This document shows, in pieces, positions 13,901 through 20,794 of a stretch of 21,480 nucleotides of DNA; the stretch's first letter is position 1, and every line of letters begins with the position of its first letter. The notes beneath the pieces were generated by a model. That model did not search any database, was not told the origin of the DNA, and saw only the letters and a list, made by a program, of their open reading frames with translations. The stretch spans positions 1 through 21,480 of the forward strand of contig LCBU01000001.1 in NCBI GenBank assembly GCA_000997405.1, written 5' to 3'. This DNA comes from Candidatus Woesebacteria bacterium GW2011_GWA1_41_7. Its GTDB lineage: Bacteria; Patescibacteriota; Microgenomatia; UBA8517. The position numbers and the translations under genes are program-made.

Positions 13901-13930
13901 TTGACAATTAGAATAAGGTATATCTATAAT
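13901..13930 (+). promoter_or_regulatory. Promoter of csoR-copA, consensus -35/-10
   Basis: TTGACA at 13901-13906, an 18-base spacer and TATAAT at 13925-13930: both hexamers are perfect. Transcription should start near 13937, giving a leader of about 30 bases that opens directly onto the C-run/G-run operator. Confidence 0.8.
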
Positions 13931-13938
13931 AATGTCAA
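13910..13938 (-). promoter_or_regulatory. Promoter of the leftward copper operon
   Basis: On -, TTGACA (complement of 13933-13938), a 17-base spacer and TATTCT (complement of 13910-13915). The expected start lies near 13903, four bases before ATG 13899. It is interleaved with the rightward promoter: each -10 lies inside the other's spacer. Confidence 0.75.
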
Positions 13939-13954
13939 TCCCCCCCAGGGGGAT
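13938..13954. promoter_or_regulatory. CsoR-type copper operator
   Basis: Perfect inverted repeat ATCCCCC-CCA-GGGGGAT followed by AC: seven-base arms, three-base centre. CsoR operators in other bacteria are C-run/G-run palindromes flanked by TA/AT (as in the GATAC ends of the M. tuberculosis site). The site covers the predicted csoR start point and touches the -35 of the leftward promoter, so one bound tetramer could block both. Binding of this CsoR is inferred from position and family knowledge. Confidence 0.82.
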
Positions 13955-13966
13955 ACATAAATACAT

Positions 13967-14239
13967 ATGCAGATGAAACACGGTGAGGCAACAAAGAAAA
14001 AAATTGTTCATAGGCTTCTAATAGCTAAGGGGCATTTGGAAAAGGTTATTTCAATGGTAGAAAAAGATGCTTACTGTATTGATGCAGTTCATCAATCGAT
14101 GGCTGTCCAGGCTGCACTCAAAAAAGCGGACGAGATTATTTTGGAAAATCACCTAAGTACTTGTGTTGCTGATTCTATAAGAAAAGGAGAAACAAGTAAG
14201 GTTGTGGGGGAGGTTATGGAAGTATTCGAGAAAAAATAA
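13967..14239 (+). CDS. csoR: Copper-sensing repressor CsoR (DUF156 family)
   Basis: 90 residues, all-helical. The Cu+ ligands of copper-type CsoR are present in the order Cys, His, Cys: C37 in AYCIDAVHQ, H62 in ENHLSTC and C66. That places it in the copper group of the CsoR/RcnR/FrmR family rather than the nickel or formaldehyde groups. Apo-CsoR represses; Cu+ binding releases DNA. HRLLIAKGHLEKVISMVE is the first-helix signature. The start is ATG 13967 (MQMKHGE), with ATG 13973 as an alternative that better matches family N-termini; neither has a Shine-Dalgarno sequence. It is first in a rightward run with the 34-residue microprotein and copA, and autoregulates through the palindrome at 13938-13954. 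Confidence 0.94.
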   Translation: MQMKHGEATKKKIVHRLLIAKGHLEKVISMVEKDAYCIDAVHQSMAVQAALKKADEIILENHLSTCVADSIRKGETSKVVGEVMEVFEKK

Positions 14240-14243
14240 GATT

Positions 14244-14348
14244 ATGATCGATAAAATTCTTGTAGCAATCATCGGACTTTTAATCATCGGCTTCATTTAT
14301 TGGTTCTTTCTTGGAAAACACGATGAAGTGAAATCTGCCGAAAAATAA
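14244..14348 (+). CDS. Membrane microprotein, 34 residues, between csoR and copA
   Basis: ATG 14244 to TAA 14346-14348, starting four bases after csoR and ending 16 before copA. It has one hydrophobic helix ([19 protein letters not shown], residues ~6-24) and then a charged tail, [10 protein letters not shown]. From memory, copper loci in related bacteria have a protein with a similar N-terminal anchor followed by a cupredoxin domain; here the domain is absent and the frame simply stops. It may be the remaining anchor of such a protein (the cupredoxin domain is present instead at the end of the 13899 gene) or a functional single-helix subunit that binds CopA. No Cys or Met cluster is present, so it does not bind copper by itself in an obvious way. 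Confidence 0.6.
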   Translation: MIDKILVAIIGLLIIGFIYWFFLGKHDEVKSAEK

Positions 14349-14364
14349 TTTTCGAGAAATACTT

Positions 14365-16467
14365 ATGAAAAAATCATTCCCGATTGTAGGTATGCACTGC
14401 GCAAGTTGTGCCAAGCTTATCGAAAGAAGTCTTTCAAAAGTGCCGGGTGTAACCGGAGCCAGTGTTAACTACGGCAGTGAATCTGCAACTGTTGAAGTGG
14501 ATGAAAATAAAGTTAAGGATAAGGACTTGGAAAGTGCTGTGACAAATATCGGTTATAAGGCTGTATTTGCGGATACTAATAGTAATAAAACTCCGGATGA
14601 GATTAAGGAAGAAACTAAAGAAAAAGAAGTCAAAAAACTAAAAGTTAAAGTCGTTGTTTCGGGGATACTGGCATCGATAATTTTTTTAGGAAGTTTTCCT
14701 GAACTTTTTGGATTTAGTCTGAATCCCTTTATACTTCTTGCTCTTGCTACACCTGTTCAGTTTTGGGCGGGGAGAGAATTTTATCTTGCGACTTGGTCCG
14801 GACTCAAAAACAGAGCCGCCAGCATGGACACGCTTATTGCAATCGGTACGACTGCCGCTTACGGCTATTCGATAACTTCTTTGCTGGGACTTTCTAAAGG
14901 AATGTATTTTGATACCGCGGCGGTTATTGTTGCACTTATTCTTCTGGGTAGGTTTTTGGAGGCCAAAGCGAAAAGTCATACTTCGGACGCAATCAAAAAA
15001 CTTCTGGGTCTTCAGGCTAAAACAGCACGTGTGATAAGAGACGGGAATGAAATCGATATTCCGCTTGCGGATGTGGAAGCGGGAGACTTATTGCGAGTCC
15101 GCCCGGGAGAAAAAGTGCCGGTGGACGGAGTGATCAGTGAAGGCGAAAGTTCGATTGATGAATCAATGATTACAGGAGAATCGATTCCGGTTGATAAAAG
15201 TGTCGGAATGACTGTGATAGGGTCAACCATCAATAGGACCGGCAGCTTCATATTTAAGGCCACAAAAGTGGGTCAGGAGACAATGCTGGCCAGGATAGTG
15301 GATATGGTTAAAGATGCCCAAAGCTCACGTGCTCCGATTCAAAGACTGGCCGATCTTATTTCTTCTTACTTTGTGCCGATCGTGCTCATGCTTGCGGTCG
15401 CGACTTTCGTCGTTTGGTACGCTTTTGGATTTCCGGTTGCCGCCTTTGTTAATCTGGTTGCCGTTCTTATTATTGCCTGTCCCTGTGCAATGGGACTTGC
15501 AACACCAACTGCCGTAATGGTCGGAACCGGGAAAGGGGCGGAACGTGGAATATTAATAAAAGACGCATCAAGCCTGGAAACCGCACATAAGATCAAAACC
15601 ATAATTTTTGATAAAACAGGGACATTAACTCAAGGAAAACCTGTAGTGACGGATGTGACAGATACCAAAACGCTTTCGATTGCAGGGTCACTCGAACAAG
15701 GTTCGGAGCATTCGCTGGGAGAGGCAATCCTTAACTACGCCAAGGCTAAAAAGGTAAGTTTTCTTAAGGTGAAAAGCTTTAAATCAATTACCGGACGCGG
15801 GATTGAAGGAGTTATTAATGGTAAAAAATATTTTTTTGGAAAAGTAGAAACAAAAAACGATGAAATTAAAAGTCTGGAAGAACAAGGTAAAACGGTGATG
15901 GGGCTTATTGGCGACTCAAAACTTCTGGGCTACATTGCGGTTGCAGATACACTGAAAAACGGAGTTGCCGATGTTATCACAAAGCTTAACAAAAAAGGAA
16001 TTGAGACATGGATGGTAACTGGGGATAACGAGAGGACCGCAAAAGCAATTGCCCGTCAGGCCGGAATTAAAAATATCTTGAGCGAGGTTCTTCCTGATGA
16101 GAAAGCGGCGAAAGTAAGGGAATTTAAAAGTGTTGCCTTTGTAGGGGACGGAGTAAACGATGCCCCGGCACTTGCCGCCGCTGATATCGGAATAGCCATG
16201 GGAACGGGCACTGATGTTGCAATAGAATCCGCAGGGATAACACTTTTGAATAAAGATTTTGGATCAATCTTATCCGCGATTGAACTGAGTAAAGGAACAA
16301 TGAGAATAATTAAGCAAAATCTGTTTTGGGCATTCGGATATAACGTAATTCTTATTCCGGTTGCCGCTTTAGGGCTTCTAAATCCGATGTTTGCAGCATT
16401 TGCCATGGCAGCCTCTTCTATTTCGGTACTGGGGAATTCTCTCAGGCTTAGGGGTATCAAAATTTGA
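14365..16467 (+). CDS. copA: Cu+-exporting P1B-type ATPase
   Basis: Exports Cu+ from the cytosol using ATP. Domain order over 700 residues: one HMA domain (GMHCASC, C12 and C15), two class-specific helices then six core helices, actuator domain with TGES, membrane ion site CPC (C372-P373-C374), phosphorylation site [11 protein letters not shown] (D416), nucleotide domain, and the hinge [23 protein letters not shown] together with N and YN residues in the last helices ([21 protein letters not shown] with Met and Ser) places it in the Cu+/Ag+ subgroup P1B-1. One oddity: the nucleotide-binding SEHPL motif reads SEHSL (H449 kept, Pro replaced by Ser). Only one HMA domain is present, with CopZ supplied by the divergent operon. 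It is co-transcribed with csoR. Confidence 0.97.
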   Translation: MKKSFPIVGMHCASCAKLIERSLSKVPGVTGASVNYGSESATVEVDENKVKDKDLESAVTNIGYKAVFADTNSNKTPDEIKEETKEKEVKKLKVKVVVSGILASIIFLGSFPELFGFSLNPFILLALATPVQFWAGREFYLATWSGLKNRAASMDTLIAIGTTAAYGYSITSLLGLSKGMYFDTAAVIVALILLGRFLEAKAKSHTSDAIKKLLGLQAKTARVIRDGNEIDIPLADVEAGDLLRVRPGEKVPVDGVISEGESSIDESMITGESIPVDKSVGMTVIGSTINRTGSFIFKATKVGQETMLARIVDMVKDAQSSRAPIQRLADLISSYFVPIVLMLAVATFVVWYAFGFPVAAFVNLVAVLIIACPCAMGLATPTAVMVGTGKGAERGILIKDASSLETAHKIKTIIFDKTGTLTQGKPVVTDVTDTKTLSIAGSLEQGSEHSLGEAILNYAKAKKVSFLKVKSFKSITGRGIEGVINGKKYFFGKVETKNDEIKSLEEQGKTVMGLIGDSKLLGYIAVADTLKNGVADVITKLNKKGIETWMVTGDNERTAKAIARQAGIKNILSEVLPDEKAAKVREFKSVAFVGDGVNDAPALAAADIGIAMGTGTDVAIESAGITLLNKDFGSILSAIELSKGTMRIIKQNLFWAFGYNVILIPVAALGLLNPMFAAFAMAASSISVLGNSLRLRGIKI

Positions 16468-16477
16468 GAATAGGCTA

Positions 16478-16507
16478 TTGACGCATGTTGTCGTGTAAAT
16501 GTATATT
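16478..16507 (+). promoter_or_regulatory. Promoter of trxA
   Basis: -35 TTGACG at 16478-16483, an 18-base spacer, -10 TATATT at 16502-16507. The expected start near 16514 gives an eight-base leader before ATG 16522. It separates the redox genes from copA transcription. Confidence 0.62.
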
Positions 16508-16521
16508 GGTTTCTAGTTAAT

Positions 16522-16848
16522 ATGGCAAGTATAGATATAACAGATCAGGATTTTGAGGCTAAAGTTCTTCAAAGTAAGATTCCGGTTCTCGTTGATTTTT
16601 GGGCGGAATGGTGTGTGCCTTGCAAGATGGCAGGGCCGGTTTTGGAAGAGCTTTCGGAAGCCTACAAAGATAAGATTCAGGTAGTTAAACTTAACGTTGA
16701 TCAGAATCAGTTAACTCCAGGTAGTCATGGAATAATGTCTATCCCGACAACAATCCTTTTTAAGGACGGAAAAGAGATCGGGCGTCAGGTTGGTTTTTCA
16801 GGAAAAGAAGCTTTTGAAGAGTTAATGAAAAAGGGGGTGACATCTTAA
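16522..16848 (+). CDS. trxA: Thioredoxin
   Basis: 108 residues, standard length. Active site WCVPC with C31 and C34, Val replacing the usual Gly, then KMAGPVLEELSEAY; the cis-Pro loop is MSIPTTILFKDG, followed by GRQVGFSGKEAFEELM. It reduces protein disulfides in the cytosol and is itself reduced by the TrxB encoded 390 bases downstream. The helix normally reading TAxxYGV is replaced by LTPGSHGIMS, a mild deviation. Its final codons contain the Shine-Dalgarno (GGGGGTGA, 16832-16840) of the next gene, and its TAA shares one base with that gene's ATG. It has its own near-leaderless promoter. Confidence 0.95.
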   Translation: MASIDITDQDFEAKVLQSKIPVLVDFWAEWCVPCKMAGPVLEELSEAYKDKIQVVKLNVDQNQLTPGSHGIMSIPTTILFKDGKEIGRQVGFSGKEAFEELMKKGVTS

Positions 16849-17165
16849 TGGATCCAAACCAAGTTAATCAGAATCCGGCAGCCGATCCCAATATGGGAAT
16901 TCCGGTAGCCGATCCTAATGCAGGAATACAAACACCGGCACCTGAACCAATGATACCAGTTACTCCTCCGGTTACACCGGTTGAGCCAGTTGCACCAGTG
17001 GTTCCAGAACCAGTTGTTCCGTCTATTCCTGAGCCAGTTGTACCGGTTGAACCAACACCAACAGTTGAGGAACAACCAGCAGCACCGGTTACACCAGTTA
17101 TGCCACAAAGTGGGGATATGGGTGGAGGGCAAATGCCTCCAACTGCACCTCCGGCAGCAGTGTAA
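16848..17165 (+). CDS. Pro/Val-rich low-complexity protein, 105 residues
   Basis: The product is dominated by Pro, Val, Glu, Ala and Thr with no hydrophobic core, so it should be intrinsically disordered. It has two related ADPN(M/A)GI units near the start (residues ~12-28), then imperfect repeats of the form EPVVP / VEPVAP / VTPV (~30-90), and an acidic, Gly/Met-rich end (SGDMGGGQMPPTAPPAAV). There is no signal peptide or anchor. The start overlaps the trxA stop by one base and has a strong GGGGGTGA ribosome site, so translation looks genuine and coupled to trxA. It lies between thioredoxin and its reductase. A scaffold or linker function is possible but only inferred. Repeats of this sort vary readily in length. 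Confidence 0.7.
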   Translation: MDPNQVNQNPAADPNMGIPVADPNAGIQTPAPEPMIPVTPPVTPVEPVAPVVPEPVVPSIPEPVVPVEPTPTVEEQPAAPVTPVMPQSGDMGGGQMPPTAPPAAV

Positions 17166-17184
17166 TAACCGAAGTTTTAATTAA

Positions 17185-17225
17185 AAATCCAATAGTTTAT
17201 TCTGCCCCTTGGATTTGGCATTTTT
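17185..17225 (+). terminator. Possible weak terminator before trxB
   Basis: AAATCCAA (17185-17192) pairs with TTGGATTT (17209-17216) around a 16-base loop, followed shortly by TTTTT. The stem is AT-rich with only three G-C pairs, so it may only attenuate transcription from trxA into trxB. Confidence 0.3.
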
Positions 17226-17237
17226 AAGTATATTTTT

Positions 17238-18200
17238 ATGGAGCAAGAATTTTTTGCAACCAAACCAGAGGACCCCAGAGGTCCTTGGGATGTTGTTATC
17301 ATCGGTTCGGGCCCAGCGGGGCTTACAGCGGCTATATATACCACCAGAGGGGCCGCATCTACTTTAATTCTCGGAGGTGGAACTTGGGGTGGGCAACTCA
17401 TGCTTACTACAGTAGTTGATAATTTCCCCGGCTTTTCTGAAGGTGTGGAAGGTCCCATTTTGATGGAAAAAATGAAATCTCAGGCCCAAAGGTTTGGAGC
17501 AGAATTTCTGAGTGTGAATGCAGATTCAATTGATGTAACCAAAAGTCCCTTTGAGATTAAAGCGGGGGATAAAACATACCTGGCCAGATCCATAATAATT
17601 GCAACCGGAGCAAGAACCCTTTGGCTTGATGCCCCAGGGGTAAAAGAGCTTATCGGTAAAGGTGTTTCATCCTGCGCTCCTTGTGACGCTCCGTTTTTCA
17701 GGGGTAAAAAGGTGGCAGTGGTCGGTGGAGGAGACTCTGCAATGGAGGAGGCATCGGTTCTTACCAAATATGCTTCAGAAGTAATAATTATTCATAGAAG
17801 AAATGAATTCAAAGCCTCCGCTGCTATGCAGGAAAAAGTTAAGAAGAACCCCAAAATAAAAATTCTTTGGAACACTGAGGTAGTTAAAGCCAATGGGGAA
17901 GTAAAACTTGAGAGTTTAGACCTAAAAAACAGTGCCGATAACTCCACTTCAAACCTTCCCGTAGACGGCCTTTTTGTGGCTATCGGACACGCACCGGCTA
18001 CAGAGATTTTTAAAGGCAAAGTGGAACTGGATGAGCGCGGTTTTGTTAAGAATAAAGGCACAAAAACCAACATTTCCGGAATGTTTGTTTCCGGGGATGT
18101 GCACGATCACGCTTATGAGCAGGCAGTAACTGCTGCAGGATTTGGCTGTATGGCAGGAATGGACGTATTATCTTTTCTGGAAGAACCCCAAAGTAAATAA
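17238..18200 (+). CDS. trxB: Thioredoxin reductase
   Basis: Flavoprotein that passes electrons from NADPH to thioredoxin. FAD-binding GSGPAGLTAAIYTTRG (residues ~22-37), GGTWGGQLM, redox-active CAPC (C146 and C149; the usual forms are CATC/CAVC), NADPH-binding GGGDSAMEEA (~160-170) with HRR after it, and the C-terminal FAD motif SGDVHDHAYEQAVTAAGFGCMAG. At 320 residues it is normal length, with an extra ~17-residue N-terminal leader (MEQEFFATKPEDPRGPW) before the first beta strand. Start ATG 17238; no Shine-Dalgarno sequence is visible. It works with the thioredoxin at 16522. Confidence 0.96.
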   Translation: MEQEFFATKPEDPRGPWDVVIIGSGPAGLTAAIYTTRGAASTLILGGGTWGGQLMLTTVVDNFPGFSEGVEGPILMEKMKSQAQRFGAEFLSVNADSIDVTKSPFEIKAGDKTYLARSIIIATGARTLWLDAPGVKELIGKGVSSCAPCDAPFFRGKKVAVVGGGDSAMEEASVLTKYASEVIIIHRRNEFKASAAMQEKVKKNPKIKILWNTEVVKANGEVKLESLDLKNSADNSTSNLPVDGLFVAIGHAPATEIFKGKVELDERGFVKNKGTKTNISGMFVSGDVHDHAYEQAVTAAGFGCMAGMDVLSFLEEPQSK

Positions 18201-18211
18201 GAATCGGTTGG

Positions 18212-18240
18212 TTGACAATAATTAATTTTCAGTGCAGAAT
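18212..18240 (+). promoter_or_regulatory. Promoter of the DsbA-like gene
   Basis: -35 TTGACA at 18212-18217, a 17-base spacer, -10 CAGAAT at 18235-18240 preceded by TG. The start point falls at about the A of ATG 18247, which supports that ATG over the GTG at 18232. Confidence 0.6.
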
Positions 18241-18246
18241 AAACAC

Positions 18247-19068
18247 ATGTCAGAAGTGAAATCTTCAAAGAAGATAAAGGGAATAAGACAATTTTTTGTA
18301 CCCACCTTGGTAGTAGTAGCCATAGCTTTAGCTTTCTTTTCAGGTACTTTGTGGCAAAAAGTCAAAAATCTTGAATCAGGTTCAAAGGTAGAAAATACAA
18401 CCGCCCAGGCGCCAAACGCAGCTCCGGCAGCGGCCTCACTTGAGGATATCAAAGGAATTTTTGATAAAGATGTAATTAAAATCGGCGATGCAAATAGAAA
18501 AGTTTTATTTGTTGAAATGGCGGACCCTTCCTGTCCTTATTGCCACATAGCAGGAGGATTCAATCCTGAACTTTCAGCATCGGCCGATACCCAAGCAAAC
18601 AGGTTTAAGTATGTTTCCGACGGTGGAAAATATGTACCTCCGGTTCCTGAAATGAAAAAACTTGTAAGTGAAGGTAAGGCATCTTACGCCTATATCTACT
18701 ATCCAGGCCATGGAAGTGGAGAAATGGGCATGAAGGCTTTGTACTGCGCTGCCGAAAAAGGTCTTTTCTGGGAAGCGCATGACTTACTATTGACAAATAC
18801 AGGCTACACACTTCTTAATACAACTGTCAAAAACGATAAGACTCAATCACAGGCAATCGCAAACTTTTTGAAGTCAGCGGTGGACCCGGTCTTTATGAAA
18901 TCCTGTCTTGACAGTGGAAAGTACGATGCAAGACTTGCTAGCGACCAGGAACTGGCAACAAGCTTGGGAATTCAAGGAACACCCAACTTTTATGTAAATG
19001 CCACCAATTTTGCCGGTGCTTATAGCTACACCGATTTGGAACCCACTGTTAACTCCGCTTTGCAGTAA
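18247..19068 (+). CDS. Membrane-anchored DsbA/DsbG-like thiol-disulfide oxidoreductase
   Basis: 273 residues from ATG 18247. A basic start (SEVKSSKKIKGIRQ) leads into one membrane helix (residues ~17-34, FVPTLVVVAIALAFFSGTL), a flexible Ala/Pro linker (~45-62), then an extracytoplasmic thioredoxin-fold domain. The active site is CPYC (C96 and C99) in EMADPSCPYCH and the cis-Pro loop is GTPNFYVNATNF. A helical insertion lies between, with two more Cys (ALYCAAEK and KSCLDSGKYD) that could form a structural disulfide. This is the DsbA_oxidoreductase/thioredoxin_4 arrangement common in Gram-positive and CPR genomes, forming or isomerising disulfides outside the cell membrane. It follows trxB and may share redox flow with the copper cupredoxin protein (inference). 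Confidence 0.88.
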   Translation: MSEVKSSKKIKGIRQFFVPTLVVVAIALAFFSGTLWQKVKNLESGSKVENTTAQAPNAAPAAASLEDIKGIFDKDVIKIGDANRKVLFVEMADPSCPYCHIAGGFNPELSASADTQANRFKYVSDGGKYVPPVPEMKKLVSEGKASYAYIYYPGHGSGEMGMKALYCAAEKGLFWEAHDLLLTNTGYTLLNTTVKNDKTQSQAIANFLKSAVDPVFMKSCLDSGKYDARLASDQELATSLGIQGTPNFYVNATNFAGAYSYTDLEPTVNSALQ

Positions 19069-19077
19069 TTTTATTAA

Positions 19078-19896
19078 ATGACTAAACAAGGAACTAAGAT
19101 TGACGAGGCATCTATCTCACAAGTAAAAATAGAGGTTCCCGTGGAAGGAAACGCAATTTTGGAGAAAGTATTAACAAGCATTAACTCCAATAAAGAAATT
19201 AAAACCCTTTGGAGGATTATGAATGTAAACGCTATCGAACGCCTGGGATACACCGATCACGGACCGACACATTTTAATATTGTTGCCAATTATAGCCTTC
19301 AAATTGCCAGGATTTTAATTAAGAAAAATGTAAAGATGTCTATTGTCCATGATTTCGGATTGACCAACGATCACGCCGAAACGGTGGTCTTTTTGGCCTC
19401 ACTGATGCATGACCTTGGAATGAGTATTCATAGGGTTAATCACGAGATGTTCAGCCTTTTTATTGCCAGAGACTTTTTAAAGGAAATTTTGGACTTCATG
19501 CCTATTGAGGAACGCACTGTGGTAATTTCAGAGACTCTTCACGCGATCATTAGCCATAGCCATGGAAGTGCCGGCAAAACCTCAACAATTGAGGGTGGAA
19601 TCGTCAGGATTGCGGACGCGCTTGATATGAGTAAGGGCAGAAGTAGAATCCCATACAATATGGGCAAAATTGACATTCATTCGGTTTCGGCAAATGCCAT
19701 AGAAAGTGTCAGGGTTTCAGCGGGAGACGAGAAGCCGGTTGAGATTAAAATTGTGATGACGACCGAGGCCGGTGTTTTCCAGGTTGATGACTTTATTGAA
19801 AAGAAATTGGACGCCTCGGGACTTAGTAGATATATCGACGTAAAGTCTTTCCTTAAAGAGCATGGCACGGAGAGGGCTTATAAAAACTACGACTAG
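19078..19896 (+). CDS. HD-domain protein, archaeal-style
   Basis: 272 residues. The N-terminal region (~1-40) is charged; then come TDHGPTHFNIVANY (first His ligands), LASLMHDLGM (H111-D112, the HD pair), ISHSHG (third His region) and RIADALDMSKGRSR (closing Asp). The motif set H...HD...H...D is complete, so a metal centre and phosphohydrolase activity are expected. The C-terminal 70 residues (EIKIVMTTEAGVFQVDDFIEKKL region) form a mixed alpha/beta add-on. I recall proteins with DHGPxH plus ADALDMSxGR motifs mainly from archaea and CPR; the substrate is not known. It starts nine bases after the DsbA-like gene and ends in a stop shared with the convergent methyltransferase. Confidence 0.85.
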   Translation: MTKQGTKIDEASISQVKIEVPVEGNAILEKVLTSINSNKEIKTLWRIMNVNAIERLGYTDHGPTHFNIVANYSLQIARILIKKNVKMSIVHDFGLTNDHAETVVFLASLMHDLGMSIHRVNHEMFSLFIARDFLKEILDFMPIEERTVVISETLHAIISHSHGSAGKTSTIEGGIVRIADALDMSKGRSRIPYNMGKIDIHSVSANAIESVRVSAGDEKPVEIKIVMTTEAGVFQVDDFIEKKLDASGLSRYIDVKSFLKEHGTERAYKNYD

Positions 19897-20417
19897 AGAG
19901 ACTCCAGGACTCTATAGGCAGCTATGGCTGCCGTACCCCAGACATTCAGGGATTTATTGACGCCACACATCGGAAGCTCGACCACTACATCTGATTTTTC
20001 AAGCACTTCCTTATTAACTCCGTCCGTTTCGTTTCCGACGACAATTGCGCAAGGGAACTTTGGAGTAAGTTTGGTGATGGGAACGGCTTGGGGGGACTGC
20101 TCGACAGTAATAATTTGGACACCTTTTTCTTTTAACTCCTTAATGAGATCGACTGTTTTTTCTCTTTTTTCCCAAGGAACCCATTCTTCAGTTCCTACGG
20201 CTGCTTTATGAATGCGGCTATTCGGAGGGTACTCAGTGTCCCCGCAAATGAACATTTTCTCTGCTGCAATAGCGTCGGCAAGACGGAATAAAGAGCCAAT
20301 ATTGTAGGTATCTATTACTCGATCCAAAACCAGATAAATTGGGTTTCTTTTAATAGTTCTAAAGGTCTCCGGGGTAGGGCGGGTTTTTCTTAAATCCTTG
20401 GCACCAAGTTTAAACAT
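19893..20417 (-). CDS. SpoU/TrmH-family RNA 2'-O-methyltransferase
   Basis: 174 residues of SPOUT (trefoil-knot) methyltransferase. Motif 1 is NIGSLFRLADA (Asn and Arg, residues ~39-49), motif 2 IVVGNETDGVN (~126-136) and motif 3 LPMCGVNKSLNVWGTAAIAAYRVL (Ser and Asn in the SAM-binding knot). It would methylate a ribose 2'-OH in tRNA or rRNA using SAM. The short N-terminus without an L30e-like RNA-binding extension makes it TrmH/TrmL-like; the exact target base is not readable. Its start at 20417 has TATAAT nine bases upstream. Its stop codon and that of the HD gene occupy the same CTAG (19893-19896). Confidence 0.93.
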   Translation of the reverse strand: MFKLGAKDLRKTRPTPETFRTIKRNPIYLVLDRVIDTYNIGSLFRLADAIAAEKMFICGDTEYPPNSRIHKAAVGTEEWVPWEKREKTVDLIKELKEKGVQIITVEQSPQAVPITKLTPKFPCAIVVGNETDGVNKEVLEKSDVVVELPMCGVNKSLNVWGTAAIAAYRVLESL

Positions 20418-20426
20418 AATAGTGCA

Positions 20427-20432
20427 ATTATA
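20427..20432 (-). promoter_or_regulatory. -10 box of the SpoU methyltransferase gene
   Basis: TATAAT on - at 20432-20427, nine bases before ATG 20417; the transcript should have only a few leader bases. No strong -35. Confidence 0.45.
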
Positions 20433-20496
20433 ACTGATGCCGGGAAATAATCGAAGAATAGGATCACACTCCTGGCAATAATAAAGTTAAGTTTAT

Positions 20497-20694
20497 TTAT
20501 GCACCTTTTACATCAAAAGTGTTCTCTGTCGGCCGTACCGGTGTAACAGGACTCAGGGAGGTGGCTTTTACCGGCCTACTTTTGTAGTTCGATTCTGCCA
20601 CGGGAACCCAGACGGAATTGTCTAAAATTTCCTTGGATGTTTTTACCCTTTTCTGGTCCTCGGACTGGTTTTCGGGAATAAATTCAGAAGTCAT
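20497..20694 (-). CDS. Unknown 65-residue protein with regulated-looking leader
   Basis: Not recognised. An acidic/polar N-terminal part (MTSEFIPENQSEDQKRVK), a short central segment (SVWVPVAESNYKSRPVK), and a Pro/Thr-rich end (SLSPVTPVRPTENTFDVKGA). It is probably disordered, with no membrane segment or Cys. The evidence for a real gene is upstream: a strong Shine-Dalgarno (GGGGGTGAG) starting nine bases before the ATG, a consensus-like promoter at 20795-20823 and an intrinsic terminator between promoter and start. Such an elaborate leader on so small a product suggests regulation of expression. The methyltransferase lies 79 bases downstream with its own -10. Confidence 0.55.
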   Translation of the reverse strand: MTSEFIPENQSEDQKRVKTSKEILDNSVWVPVAESNYKSRPVKATSLSPVTPVRPTENTFDVKGA

Positions 20695-20698
20695 ATTT

Positions 20699-20710
20699 TC
20701 TCACCCCCTT
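20699..20710 (-). promoter_or_regulatory. Strong Shine-Dalgarno of the 65-residue gene, with a complement in its leader
   Basis: On - the stretch GGGGGTGAGA lies directly before ATG 20694. GTGAGA (20704-20699) is complementary to TCTCAC in the leader at 20774-20769, and the G run is complementary to the CCCC/CCCCC arm of the terminator hairpin, so the ribosome site could be masked by the leader. Confidence 0.5.
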
Positions 20711-20719
20711 CCCGAGAAT

Positions 20720-20745
20720 AAAAAAAAAGACCCCTCTGGGGGTCT
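20720..20745 (-). terminator. Intrinsic terminator in the leader of the 65-residue gene
   Basis: Perfect seven-base stem AGACCCC (20728-20734) / GGGGTCT (20739-20745), loop TCTG, and on - a run of nine T directly after it (A run at 20720-20728 on +). It is the best terminator in the window and acts on - only. It lies 26 bases upstream of the start codon. Confidence 0.85.
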
Positions 20746-20794
20746 CCCTTTGATTGGACAGGATATTTGTGAGATATTATGTCTAACGTATCCT

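Noticed and set aside
16845..17132. Trp/Asn/Cys-rich frame on - opposite the Pro-rich gene
   Set aside because: It is the antisense shadow of Pro/Val/Thr codons; the composition is absurd for a protein and there is no ribosome site or promoter.
18232..18246. GTG start giving five extra residues on the DsbA-like protein
   Set aside because: The GTG falls in the predicted -10 region, and ATG 18247 coincides with the predicted transcription start.
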